A DNA stretch of 64,000 nt from Auriscalpium vulgare (GCA_019915015.1 JAHBBC010000004.1:1984001-2048000); one strand, 5' to 3'. Numbered from the stretch's first letter, positions 31,189 through 42,275 are shown. The notes: generated from the sequence alone by a model not told the origin. A program made the numbers and translations.

Positions 31189-32609
31189 TCGCGCCGTTCT
31201 TACTGCCTCCGGCCACTTCCCCGATGGCGTGCCGAAGGTCCTTCACAAGTTCCTCGTCCACGACGACGTGCAAGATGTCGACATGTTCTTCGTCGCTCCC
31301 AGCGCCGTGACGTACAGCCGTGTGCTCACGGGCCGCGCTACCGCTGGGTACATCGCCTACGACGTGCAGACGCATGCGTGCGTCTACCTCAAGGACTCGT
31401 GGCGTCTTGCCCTGAAGGATCTGGAGAAGGAAGGCGCCATCTATCGTCTGCTCCACGAGAAGGGCGTCCCGCACATCGCGCCGCTGGTGTGCGCCGGCGA
31501 CGTGGTGAGTGATGGCGCCCCGCAGCGTACGAGGGCGCACGAGTACCGGACCGCCTCGTGGGCTTGCTACACCAAGACTCTGATGCCGCATGTGCATTAT
31601 CGGCTCGTTCTAGGCATCGTCGGGACCGCGCTGAAATCGTTCAGTTGCACTCGCGATCTGTGCGTTGCGATACGAGATGCTGCCGAAGGTGCGAGTGCCT
31701 TAGACGCTAATCTGAATGCTGTCTGACCCCTGACCACCACAGCGCATGCACGAGCTTATGAACTCGCGGAAGTTTTGCACCGGGATATCAGCGCCGGGAA
31801 CATCCTCTTCTACAAGACCGAGGACGGTGTCATCAGAGGACTTTTAATCGACTGGGATCTGTGCAAGATCATCCGGAAGTTGGAGAAGGAGAGTCGGCGG
31901 CAAGACTGGCGTACCGTGAGTGATTGATATATCAGTTTATTGGTTTGGTCAACAAGTCTCATACTACTCTCAGGGCACATGGCAGTTCATGTCGGGGCTG
32001 CGGCTGTTACATCCAGCGAAGCCTCACGAACTCTCCGACGACTTGGAATCCTTCGTCCACGTCCTGACGTACAATCTCGTTCTCTACCGCCCCATGGGCA
32101 ACGCCGCAGTTTCCTCGAACGTTGATATCGTCTTTGATAACTACGACATCCGCGCCGAGGACAATGTCATCATCGGAGGAGCGGGCAAGGTCTCGTTTTT
32201 CACAGACGGTATCCTGCCCGACAAGATATTCCGGGAAGCCCTTCCTAATCCCTGCGCCAAGATTGTGCGGGACCTCAGGGAGCTTTTTTCCCCCCTTTAT
32301 CGCGACGAGGAGAAGGTTGGGAAAGAAGCGCTCGATGCGGCCCGTAAAGCAGTTCAATCGTCCGAGGCTTTGCTGAAGATATTCGGAGAATGGCTTGCCA
32401 AGGATGGATGGCCCACCGACGATGGCTGCGAGCCTGTTTTCATTCGTCCCCGCGAGACGCAGAACAAGCGCCCGAGCTCTTACATCTCGGACACGCCATC
32501 GGATACCTCCCAGTCAAGCAAGCGCCGCAAGTCGCTCATCCAGTCCAGCGACGGCAACTCCCTGCACGCGCATTCGCTGAACTCGCTGCCGGAAGGCCAC
32601 GCCATATAG

Positions 32610-33206
32610 CTGCTCGTGCGTCGACTTTGCATTCTTGTTCAACATTTAGATTATCTTTGTAGTAGATTTTTCCGCCTTCCGTCTCCGCCACGAGCCACGG
32701 ACGTGGCGAGTTACTAACACGAATTGCGCACCGAGTTCTTTGAACATGTTGTAATGACTTTCATTTGTAGATATGTACAGTTACATAGTATCAAACGCAG
32801 TGCATGTTTTCCTATCTCACCCAATAATCAGGACGAGAAGGAGATTGTAGACGACAGGAGTTTCCGGGAAACAAACTTACATAATGGAAAGGAAGCGCTG
32901 GCACGCCGGCTACACGTCCTCCTTCGTTCCCTTTCGTTCCTCGCCGAGGAGTGTGCGGCCGTCGCCGCCTGACTGACTTCGTGCCGGTAGGCATTCATCG
33001 CCATTTGCTGAGAATAAACCAGACACAAAAGAAACACAGACCAGCTGGCCATGGCAAGCATCTTTTTTGACACATGGCTCTTTGGTCTCCTTGGACCGGC
33101 CTCCATTGTCCCGCACGACCACAGCCTTGAGAATTTGTGACCTCTCTCTTGACTAAGAGAATTTGCGTAGGTCTGCCTCTTCTCCCTCATTCTCCTTTAG
33201 CTCAAC
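32610..33206 (+). promoter_or_regulatory. FunK1 3' flank and short-form promoter
   Basis: No gene is seen. The left half is the FunK1 3' flank (GCACCGAGTTCTTTGAACAT near 32730). From about 32920 the short-form promoter block follows, ending GCGTAGGTCTGCCTCTTC and AGCTCAAC before the ATG at 33207. Confidence 0.5.
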
Positions 33207-34493
33207 ATGTCTATCTCCTATCTGAAGGCAGCCGCCGCTGAGAGCACTCCCTTTGAAGTTGAACACGGCCCCTCCGGAAACGAACCATTCTCCAAATGCT
33301 CGTGGCGGCTCGCTCTCCATGATTTGGAGTCGGAAGAAGATATTTATCGACTGCGCCACAAGGAACTCGTCCCGCACATCGCGCCGCTGTGTGCGGGTGA
33401 CGTGATCAGCCCGCAGTGTACAAGGCCGCACGACTCGGAGTACAAGACCGTGTGCTTCAACAACAGGACTCTTCTGCCCTGCGTGCATTATCGGTTTGTT
33501 TTGGGCGTCGTCGGGACTGCGCTGAAAACGTTCAGTTGCACTCACGATCTGTGCGCTGCCATACGGGACGCTGCCGAAGGTGCGACTGTCTTCGAGATTC
33601 ATTTTGAAACGGTGTCTGACGTTCCACAGCACATGCAAGGACTTTGAAACTCGCGGAAAGTCTGCATCGGGATATCAGCGCCGGCAACATTCTCTTCTAC
33701 AAGACGAAGGACGGTGTCAATAGAGGGACTTTGATTGATTGGGATCTGTGCAAGATCATCCGGAAGACGGAGAAGGAAAGTAGGCGGCAAGACTGGCGCA
33801 CTGTGGGTGATCATTTTATTTTCTCGGTCGCCAAGTCTCATGCCACTCCAGGGGACATGGCAGTTCATGTCGGGACTGCGATTGGCCAACCCAGCGAAGC
33901 CGCACGAGCTCTCCGACGACCTCGAATCCTTCGTCCACGTCTTGACATATCACCTCGTTCTCTATCGCCCCATGAAGAACCCCACCGTTTCCACGAACGT
34001 CCATTCCGTATTTGATGAGTACGATGTTCGCGCAGAGGACAACGTCATCGTCGGCGGCGTGGGCAAGGTCTCGTTTTTTACGAACAGTCAATTGCAGAAC
34101 AGTCTGTTCCGGAACGCGCTTCCCCAACCCTGCGCCAACATCGTACGGGACCTCAGGAAGCTCTTTGCCCCGTTCTACATCGAAGACGACGAGGATTCAA
34201 CTCCGGACTCCAACAAGGAAGATCCCCGCAAGGCTGTCCAGTCATCAGATGCTCTTTTGAAAATATTTGGAGACTGGCTTGACAAGGACGGATGGCTCAC
34301 CGACGATGGCTGCGAGCCTGTTTTCATTCGTGCCCGGGAGCCGCAGAACAAGCGTACGAGCTCTTACATCTCGGACACGCCATCGGATACCTCCCAGTCA
34401 AGCAAGCGGCGCAAGTCGCTCATCCAGTCCAGCAACGGCAACTCCCTGCACGCGCATTCGCTGAACTCGTTGCCGGAAGGCCACGCCATATAG
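33207..34493 (+). CDS. FunK1 kinase, short form
   Basis: Short-form FunK1 kinase of about 395 residues in three exons. It starts MSISYLKAAA. Lys30 is kept but the usual KDSWR reads KCSWR. A first intron follows AAEG (about 33581-33630, acceptor TTCCACAG), then HRDISAGN and DWDLC without the 28-residue insertion seen at 11402 and 21533. The last intron uses the donor GTGGGT (about 33804). The 3' half is nearly identical to that of the 21533 gene because both lie in a segmental duplication. The N-terminal nuclease-like domain and Gly-rich loop are missing, so catalytic activity is uncertain. Confidence 0.8.
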
Positions 34494-34838
34494 CTGCTCG
34501 TGCGTAGACGTTGCATCCTTGTTCAACATTCGGTGACGCTCATATCACCTTTTCAGTAAGTAGATCTTCCCCGCCTTCCGTCTTCTCAGCCACGGACGTC
34601 ACGACTTGCGCACGGAGCCCTTTGAATGGCATGTTGTAGTAATCCTGATATATATATTGTTGCATGGTACCGGGTGCAGCACAGCAAGTCTGCTTTTATG
34701 GCCAATATTTTCATTGGCGATCTGGTAACAATAGACAGCTTCATTTGCGATGACAGCTGTGATATGAGAACATCCAGCTTGGACAAGTAAGGAGTGCGCA
34801 ACGGTGACGATCAAGGGATGCATGGGGAAACACACGAT
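34494..34838. other. Convergent intergenic region, duplicate
   Basis: Near-identical copy of 22872-23216 between a FunK1 gene and the minus-strand membrane-protein gene. Nothing else is seen. Confidence 0.45.
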
Positions 34839-36057
34839 TCACTTTTTGACAGCAGAAACCTTCCACTTCTGCAGCATGCCAGCGTCCAAGAGCGCCGCCT
34901 CCCAGTCACCATATAGTCTGTCCGCCCTCCACTCCTCAACGCTCTTCTTCGTGAGGAATACCGTGCGCGTGTCCCTGTGATCCTCGACCTGCCGCACCGC
35001 TGAGCGCATCGAATCTGCATAGCGCCGAGTTATCTCCTCGCAGCCCAGCGTCGACAGGCCCGCGACTCGACAGAGCTGCGCCTCCAGCAAGCCTATGAAC
35101 GCGGCATCGTGCTCGACTGCGCGCATCAGCCCGGAGGGCCGCGGGGCAGAGCCCGAGCGTGGAAAGAAGGGTAGTGCGTTCTTGACGACCTGTGGATCAG
35201 GTTGAGGCACAGGGCCCGGAGCCCGGGTCGTCACGAGAACTTCGAACTTGGCGCCCGACGGGTACGTGCTGAGGTGTCGGAGCGTGGACTGCAGCTCGGA
35301 GAGTGGGACCAGATCCATGTCGACAACGTGTGTGTCGTTCTCGGCAGAAAGGCCGCGAGTGTGTAGTGCGACTTGGGGTGCATACAGATAAGCGCATATA
35401 TGCGTGAAACGGAGCGCATATAATCACCTACTGCACTTTCAGGCTGGCGGAGAGTGAGATACAGACGACTGGTGCGATGTCTCGCATACTCACAATGAAG
35501 TCACGCGCGGTACGTAGCGGCAGCCAGTGCCAATGCTCGCTCGCCTCCACGGATGTTTTCCAATCGACCTCGAGCACAATCGTCCAACCGTGCACGTTGA
35601 GACCGCAGGACTTGACGAGTGAACGCAGGTCGCGCGCCGGGTTCCGCAGCTCGACAGCGCCAGAGCACACACTCTCCAGAAACAAGGTCAGAGGGATCGA
35701 GATGATATATTTGCCACCGGTACGAGCTGCGTTGACGATGCCGAGAAACGATGCGGGCCATCGGGACTGGGCGGGCACGAGAATTGTCTGCAGGGCGATA
35801 AGCGCGGGGTTTGGGGTTGGACGAGGCTGGCGGCGAGTGCACCTGAACGTGAGGAGCATAGCAATAGATATGGCAGCGCCGATAGAGATGCCGATAGAGA
35901 TGCCGATAGAGATGCCGATAGAGATGCCGATAGAGATGCCGACAGAGTTGCCGTCGAGGTGCTCGGTGAGGAGTGCAGCGAACCAGTCGAAGATGTTGCT
36001 CTGGTGGGCGAGATCATTGGTGTGCAGACGGAGGGCTGCGACGGCGCGTTGCGACAT
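34839..36057 (-). CDS. Predicted single-pass membrane protein, unknown function (copy b)
   Basis: Paralogue of the gene at 23217-24414. The start MSQRAVAALRLHT was chosen by alignment with copy a; the open frame continues further upstream to 36282. The repeat-encoded region has more GISI units (about five to six) before GAAISIAMLLTF and RCTRRQPRP. The C-terminal exon is nearly identical to copy a (VVDMDLVPLSELQ, KFEVLVTTRAPG, MLQKWKVSAVKK). The exact intron donor is again unresolved. It lies tail to tail with a FunK1 gene. Its 5' end faces the 3' end of the minus-strand P450 at 36397, a different partner from copy a. Confidence 0.6.
35879..35950 (-). repeat. 12-bp coding minisatellite (6 units)
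   Basis: Six near-perfect units of GCCGATAGAGAT encode (GISI)n beside the transmembrane segment. The duplicate locus at 24259-24312 has fewer and more diverged units, so copy number changed after duplication while the frame was kept. Confidence 0.8.
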
Positions 36058-36396
36058 GGAGAGATTTCTACGAGGCAGAGTGTCACTGATGACTGTGACC
36101 GGCGGCAGCCACGCTCGAATGTCTGGCATGTGTGGACCGCAGGTGAAGGTAACAGAGAGAGACTGCCCGTGTCCAAAGAGCGGCTGCGTTGGCCAGCGCT
36201 TCGGCCGGCAAATGCCGACATCATTGCAAGCCCTTATCATCCTCACTGCAGTCAGGCTGTTCTCTGCGACCGTTAACGACAAGCGTCGGAAGTTTATTAT
36301 GACGCTTCAGGCATGCAAACCTGCGTCCCAAATACCAACAGGTACTGTACATTGCGTATAAGCACAAATTTCGTACCGGGCCAATCGTCCTTTCTC

Positions 36397-38580
36397 CTAC
36401 GCAGCCCCATCCAGCAGCGCATCGAGACTCGCACTCCCGCGCCGCCTCTCCAGCGTGACAGGCAGCGCGCCCCTGCTCATCACAAAATGGTCGCACAGCT
36501 CCGCCTCCCACCGCTCCGCGCCCGCGGCCAGCCGCACGGCGAACCCGTGCACCAGCAGCGCGAGCACGACGCGCATCTCCTGCCGCGCGAGCGCGCGGCC
36601 CGCGCAATTCGCGGGGCCCGCCGAGAACGGGATGAACGCGTCGGCGATGTGCACGACGGATGACGCCGCGGGGGCGGGCAGGCCGAGCGCGGCGAGGGCG
36701 GCGGGCGTGGAGAGCAGCCAGCGCTCGGGCCAGAAGGCGTTCGTGTGCGGGCTGAAGTGCGCGGGGTCGCGGTGGAAGGCGTACGGCGGGACGTAGACGT
36801 CCGTGCCTGAAGGGATCAGCCTGGAAATGCGTGAGCAGGGTGAGGAGGTTGGGTGTGGGGAGGTGTGCTTACTGCCCGTTGACAACCTTCGGCGCGCCGT
36901 CGACGACGCGGCGCGTGCCTGACGTCGGCCCAGGCGGCTGCATCCGCAACGCTTCATTTCTGTGACAACATGATCAGATCTTTGTGTGAGCACGAGGGCT
37001 GTATAGGGAGCGCGTACATGCATGATGCATTGAGGAATGGTAGCGCATCAGCCTCCCGCGCGGCAGCGAACAAATCCGCGTCACTTCGTGCGAAAAACCC
37101 GTCCACCTCCTGCTGCAGCGCGGTCATGTACTTCCCGCCTTCGGTGGAAAGGACGTAGTAAATCACGCTGAGGGTGGCGGTGGCGACGGTGTCGGCGCCA
37201 GCAATGATGGCGAGCACGCCATCAGCGACGACGTCTGACATGGGTGGCGTAGTCTTTTCGTGCTTCGCCTCGTCGATAGAACCGGGAGGTGGAGACCGAC
37301 CAGGTGGTACCACAGATCCTTGACCTGCGACCCGCTCTTTACGCGCTGTGTCGCGAACTTGACGCCGAATGCACGCATCGCGAGCAGATCGCGCGAGAAC
37401 ACGGGAAGAGTGCGGAGTGTGCTGGCTCCCCACGGGACTTGGGATATGACTGTAACAGTGCTGGAAATGATCCTGTGAGTGCGGAGAACATAGATGAACC
37501 AAAAGCTATACAAACCGCATGGCGTTCTTGATATTGTTTCGGAGAATGTCGCGGTCACCTTGTGGATCTTCGAGCATCTCAAAGCCTCCGCCAAACCTAA
37601 ATGATCCATGAGCATCAGGCAAAAAGAAACGCAGGAAATGAATGTACGCCATATCGCCCATAAAGTCGAACCTACGAGCCCCATCAGTCAAACGGCGCAT
37701 ACCGAACACGCGAACTGGAACTCACGCGAAATAACTGATCCACGCCGACATGTCCACAGTCCCCTTCTGACCCTCGAGCTTCCTGAACAGCTGCGTAGCG
37801 CGCCGGAGTAAAAAGCGCTCGTACTCGCGCAGCGCCTCGGGGCTCATACCGCGGTTCCACAGGCGGCGGCGCGCCGCGTGCGCCTTGCCTGTGAGGACGA
37901 GCAAGTTCTTCGGTGCGTTCGGGTCCTGCCGAGCTTCGTAGGCTGAAGTGGCAAATGAGTGGACTAGACATAGAGTGAGAGAGGCATACGCACTGCGTCC
38001 TTTGGGCACACCACCGACGCCGAGGATGGTTTGGATGCCATCGATACTGCACACGGACAGCTTGTTCGGGCCTAGCAGCCATAATGAGGTCGTGCTGCAG
38101 AATAGGAACAAAAGAAGCACTCACCGACGCGTACGATCGGCCCATAGCGATCGTGGAGTTCGCGAAGGACGACGTGCTGTGTGCCATTCCACACCATCGA
38201 CAGCGCGCACAAGTTCGACACCCTATACAGGAACGGTCCGGGGAACTTGGCAAGCGGGTGGGACGGCGAGAGGCGGTATACCAGGACGGAGAGGGAGAGC
38301 GCGGTGACGTATGTGGCGTAGCATGCGAGAACGGCAGTCGTTGTGGTGGAAAAGGCCTGCAGAGAGGACGGGAAAGCGAGGACGAGGGCGGGGACGGTGG
38401 AGATGAGGGCGAGGACAGGTGCATACGTGTTTGGCTCGTAGCGCTTGAGAGCCCAATGGGTCGCCTAAAGAACCGCGTCAGCTTCGCGCAGCACATGTGG
38501 AGAGAGTTGAAACGCACGACACCGAGGGTGGCGACCCGAGCGAGAAGACGCAAGGGACTTGGGATGCCTGCATCGCTCAT
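36397..38580 (-). CDS. Cytochrome P450 monooxygenase, copy B
   Basis: Inverted paralogue of P450 copy A. The start MSDAGIPSPLRLL is on the minus strand at 38580. All key parts are present: PGP hinge, FDFMGDMA, FGGGFEMLEDP, AGADT I-helix, ExxR (NEALR, after an intron), PERW and the haem loop FSAGPANCAGRALA, ending DALLDGAA. One extra in-frame codon (TCA) precedes the K-helix intron (LNASC against LNAC). Exon structure matches copy A. The upstream region is split at 38942 by a 2.8-kb transposon-like insertion and has lost the TGACGTCA site, so expression may differ from copies A and C. Substrate unknown. Confidence 0.9.
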
Positions 38581-38942
38581 GGTGGTCTGAGGCAAGAGAC
38601 GATGCGAGCTACGATGCCTGGGACGCAGGACCCCGAGGCCTCACGTCCGCTTGCGGGAAAAGAGATGCCCTGTGAGGACGTGCGTACCCACAGTATCAGA
38701 ATCAGAATGAAACCAAGAGGAAGTGTCCTCCAGCAGCGGAACCCACTCAGCCCAAAGACGAAGCGGGTGCGGATGGGACAGATGGGTAGGTGCACGGCCT
38801 GTTGCAGACGAGATCACCGACTACTAGACGCCACCATCGCCAGATGGAAGCTCGGGCACTCGACAGTGGGAACATCGAGGAGCGTCGCGGCCATGGCATG
38901 ACAAGGACGGTGATGGTGCGGCGCAAAGACGGCTTGACCCTG
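38581..38942 (-). promoter_or_regulatory. P450 copy B upstream region, proximal half
   Basis: This matches 24828-25189 upstream of copy A, up to CTGCAGGGTCAAGCC. There the match stops at the edge of an inserted element and resumes at 41768. Confidence 0.7.
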
Positions 38943-39024
38943 CATCAGCAAAAGTGCAGAAATGTTGCAGCGGCTTGCAGCGGCCACCAGCCACGTGCCC
39001 CCATTACAGCCGCTGGCGGCAGGT

Positions 39025-39225
39025 TACCGGTGCGATGCAAGCCTGGCGACTAGCTTACAACCGAGCGCAAGTCTTGCGTGCCTCATACAGCACCGATGCA
39101 AGCCTGGCGGGTGGGTTACAACCCGAGTGAAAGCCTGGCTTACAACTTACAACCGGAGCGCAGGCCTGGCAACTGCCTTACAACACCGACGCAAGGCTGG
39201 CGACAGCTTACGATGTCTTACAACA
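39025..39225 (+). repeat. Degenerate subterminal tandem repeats
   Basis: Five to six imperfect units of about 35-40 bp share GCAAGCCTGGCGA and CTTACAACC. Subterminal arrays of this kind often bind transposase in DNA transposons; that role here is inferred. Confidence 0.6.
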
Positions 39226-40601
39226 GTTGATTTACATATTCTGAATTTTACATACTCAGAGCAGCGAACCCGTCAGCGGCGAGGATGTTATCGTCTTCGC
39301 TGTCCTCGCTAACGCCTTCATCCTGCGCGCGCGTGCCATGCTGCCAGTCCATTACACGTTTCACCCGCGGTACAACTTGGCACGCAGCGAGCGCGGGCTG
39401 TGCGCATCGTGGAGCGAAGGTGCCGATGTATTGCTTGTGCGCACGCCGCTCTTGGGAGGCGGAGATGCTATGTTTGGACGCTGGGGCGGAAGGTGAGATG
39501 TGTCGGGCATAGTCAATGTGTCTGGGAAAGCTCCAGTGGTGTTGGTGCAACGGTGAGCACACTTGAGCAATGGAGAGAGAGCTAGGGTGACCGTGCGTGC
39601 GGTGGGCCGATAGTGAGAGAACCGATGGACGATGCGCGCGCTGGGGCAAGGGCGAGAGAGCTGAGGCGGCGGTGCGCAAGCTGGGGCGATGTTGCGCGCG
39701 CTGGGGCGCTGGGTGGATACTGAGGTGGCGGTACGAGAGCTGGGAAGCTGCTGGCGGTGCGCATGCTGTAGCGGCGATGGCGTTGCCGAGGCGACAGCGC
39801 GCGCGCAGGACTGACGGCGCGCGATTCTTCATAGCAGCCTCCAGCACGTTGGGAGCGACTACGGAAACTAATTAGCAATAGCAAACAGTAGCAACAGCGA
39901 ACGGTTGGTTTTGTGCCTGTCCCACTCACTAGACGACGTGTGCCGCTGTCGGTTCGGGCGCGTCCTGACAGTGAGAAGTCAGTGAGCAACGTATTCAGAT
40001 GTGAGCTGGCATACATACGTACCTGTTGGCTGACCAAAAGGCATCCCAATGTCCCTATACCCATTCCAAGTCAGAGGCGCCAACCTAGGATCACATCAGC
40101 GGTGGTAAATGGCGGTGTGGATGAGCGGTAGCCTTGAGGTAGCTGAGAGCCAGACCGTTGAAGTGCGACTCGGACTTGCGACGCAAGAGGCGAGTTGGTC
40201 ACGTGGCTGCTCAGATGGACGCGCGAAGCGCAAAGGCGCGTCACTTCTCTTGCCCTCCTACCACGACCATCCACTTCACTCCACATGCCATCGTCCCCTT
40301 CCCCCGACGATGAAAGTGCTGAGTACTTTTCCACTGAGGACGCTGACTCAGAGGGCGACACCGGCTTCGACAAGCGGGCTGCCTAGCAGAAGAAGGCGAG
40401 CCGGTTCGTCCGACGGTCTACACTCTCACTTAGCCCTCGCTGATGATTTATAATAATGAGCGATAGGGCTCAGACCTGGATGACGACGTCGCCGAGAGCC
40501 CGCAGGCTATAACAAGCTCGATGCCTACAGAGCAGCGCGAGCCAAGAAAATGAGGTGCGTCATCGTCTTCACTCTCGCCCAATATCAGCTGATATCTGTA
40601 T

Positions 40602-40863
40602 ATGTAAGTGAGCACCAGGCTTGAGGTGCGCACAAGTCGATGCGGTCAACTCGCGACAAGTCAACATCGAGGGTGTCGAGAGCACGCCCCGCGGCAGAGT
40701 GAGTTTTGGCCGCATATATGCCACATTCACCAACAACCATCTCATGCAAGTGAGCTCCAGGCTCAAGATGCGGGCAAGTCGAAGCGGTCCAAGCCCACAA
40801 AGCCAAAGTCTAGGTCGTCGAAAGCACGCGCGGCAACATAGTGAGTCTTCTCTCGCATATATG
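40602..40863 (+). repeat. Diverged direct repeat of about 120 bp
   Basis: 40602-40722 and 40746-40863 align as two diverged copies. Each begins GTGAGCWCCAGGCT, contains GTCGARAGCACGC and ends near CGCATATATGC. It lies inside the 2.8-kb element and has no known function. Confidence 0.55.
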
Positions 40864-41767
40864 CTACCCTGGCACTGACCATCACTGTGCCTACAACCTG
40901 GTTTCCTTCCCGCCAAAGCGTCCATGTCGAGCGGGAAGGACATCAAGACGATGATGGCAGACATGTCAGGCTCCGTTCAATTCTCATCTCCGCGTTGACG
41001 TATCCTGACCAGACCTCAGCAGCACCTGGATCATCACAAGGAAGCCTACGAGGTCATCCGCTTCTTGAGCGCCCTTTCCCCTGCGCAACAGCCCCGACCA
41101 GTCTGGTGCGCTCTCCACCCGCTCACCAGTTTGCCAGCTCATCTATCATGGCGTTGCCTGTTGCCTCTCCTCAGCAGTGCAGGCCCCTGTCGGACCGGGA
41201 TGACGAAGACGACGATGCAGTGCCCCACCGCGACGGCGCGACGCATACTCCCGACCCCCTCGGACGAAGAAACCGCGCCGCCGAAGAAAAGTCTGCCGCC
41301 AAGGGCACGGGGAGGAAAGGTAGTATGCTTTGGTATGTTTGCTGTTCTGCTCGTTCTGCGCTGTCCTCTTGTGCTCGGGTGCTCTTGTATTGTGCTCTCC
41401 GGTTCCCTGATGCTGTCACTACTTAAACGTTGTGACCAGACTCATATTGGATATCTTTGTAATTTTCGAGTATTCTTATGCTATGAACACTCATTGTACC
41501 TCCTTGAAAGTCTCGAAAGCGCGTATAACCCGTTGCAAGGGCTGAAAAGGTACGCCTTCTATGCAAGACTTGCGGTGGGTTACCAGGGCCTCTCGATAAT
41601 CTTGTGGGTGCTTATAACGTGGTTGTCGCTCGGAGGGAATTAGGTTAACTAGTTACAGCCGGGTCTGCTGTCTGGTGACCGAGTCCCGGATCTGGCGACG
41701 ATTGTGAACCTTGCGGCGGTTATAACCACCTATAACCAGCCGCAAGATCTGTGCACTTTTGCTGATG

Positions 41768-42020
41768 TGCAGAGCAGCTCGAGACGAGAAGTTTGATCTC
41801 TCTGCAGCTGACCTCTCGGAATATCCTGAGCCTCCCGGCAGGCCGTGCAACTTCCCCAACAGCAATCAAAAGCAACCAGAAGGAAGCTTTACCACAACGA
41901 TGATTCGAAGCATATTGGAATGAACAGGCATGTGGCGAATGCTTGAGCCAGCTCAGAAGAAGGATAAACTGAATGCGCTTGGAAATTCAAAGTCAACTTC
42001 ATAGAGGCTTATGTAATTAT
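41768..42020 (-). promoter_or_regulatory. P450 copy B upstream region, distal half
   Basis: On the minus strand this matches about 24545-24828 upstream of copy A (AAGTTGAC, GAGCTGGCTCAAGCA, CATGCCTGT, GAGGCTCAGGATATTCCGAGAG). It was separated from the gene by the inserted element. The CRE-type TGACGTCA of copies A and C reads TTGACTTT here. Confidence 0.75.
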
Positions 42021-42050
42021 TTACCAGACCAGACATAAGCAAAATCATCG

Positions 42051-42164
42051 CGACACCGGCAGGATTCGAACCTACGCGGGGGAACCCCAACAGATAGCTG
42101 ACAAACCGCTTACGTAAGCGGATCAAGTTCGAATCTGTCGCCGTAACCACTTGGCTACGGTGTC
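42051..42164 (-). tRNA. tRNA-Ser(CGA) with a 32-nt intron
   Basis: The minus strand folds as a class II tRNA. The acceptor stem is GACACCG/CGGTGTC with discriminator G. The D arm begins TAGCCAAGTGGTTA. The anticodon stem is ACAGA/TCTGT with loop TT-CGA-AA. The long variable arm is GGGG-TT-CCCC, and the T arm is GTAGG-TTCGAAT-CCTGC. The loop is interrupted one base after the anticodon by a 32-nt intron (CTTGATCC...GTCAGCT), the canonical position. A TTTT run follows the 3' end and would stop RNA polymerase III. The mature length would be 82 nt. It lies between the displaced P450 promoter half and the PI 4-kinase gene. Confidence 0.93.
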
Positions 42165-42275
42165 TTAACTGATTACTAGTTTAATTTTTATCCAAGTTTG
42201 CCGAGTAACCTGCTGGCAGGGCATCCTTGCCACTATAGCTTCGTTGAACTCGCACAGCTACCGCCGCCATTCGAC

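Larger units (their letters stand above)
28130..32609 (+). pseudogene. Long-form FunK1 gene split by a CACTA-like element
   Basis: All parts of a long-form FunK1 gene are present and in frame: MPSFSYVKEA, KADISAF, FFEVKPA and QMISYA before the break, then AVLTASGHF, GRATAG, VYLKDSWR, HRDISAGN, DWDLC, GTWQFMSGLRLLHP and the KRRK tail after it. A 2.19-kb element (28999-31188) interrupts exon 2 between the codons for EAEAAR and AVLTAS, with TCG duplicated on both sides. No other disabling change was seen, which fits a recent insertion. The C-terminal half is distinct from the other copies (VDIVFDNYDIRAEDN, FFTDGILPDK). As it stands a full kinase cannot be made unless the element is excised or spliced out. 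Confidence 0.85.
33815..36222. repeat. Segmental duplication, copy b
   Basis: Direct repeat of 22193-24540. It ends near 36222, just after GCTTCGGCCGGCAAATGCCGACATCAT. Beyond that this copy runs into the 3' end of an inverted P450, whereas copy a runs into a P450 upstream region. Confidence 0.88.
38943..41767. mobile_element. 2.8-kb element with 16-bp inverted repeats in a P450 promoter
   Basis: The left end reads CATCAGCAAAAGTGCA (38943-38958) and the right end TGCACTTTTGCTGATG (41752-41767), a perfect 16-bp inverted repeat. The flanks rejoin to the uninterrupted sequence CTTGACCCTGCAGAGCAG seen (reverse complement) in P450 copy A, with a 2-bp TG or 4-bp TGCA target duplication. Subterminal degenerate repeats lie on the left (39025-39225) and possibly the right (GGTTATAACC). 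The interior holds no recognisable transposase; frames such as 40284-40386 (YFSTEDADSEGDTGFDKR) and 41065-41643 look like decayed or non-coding sequence. Superfamily not assigned. Confidence 0.75.

Noticed and set aside
38960..39230. CRISPR-like array
   Set aside because: The repeats are degenerate, have no spacer regularity and lie in a eukaryotic transposon; they are subterminal repeats.
41065..41643. 192-residue plus-strand frame with hydrophobic C-terminus
   Set aside because: It lies inside the 2.8-kb TIR element, has no conserved motif, and is probably chance or a decayed transposon gene.
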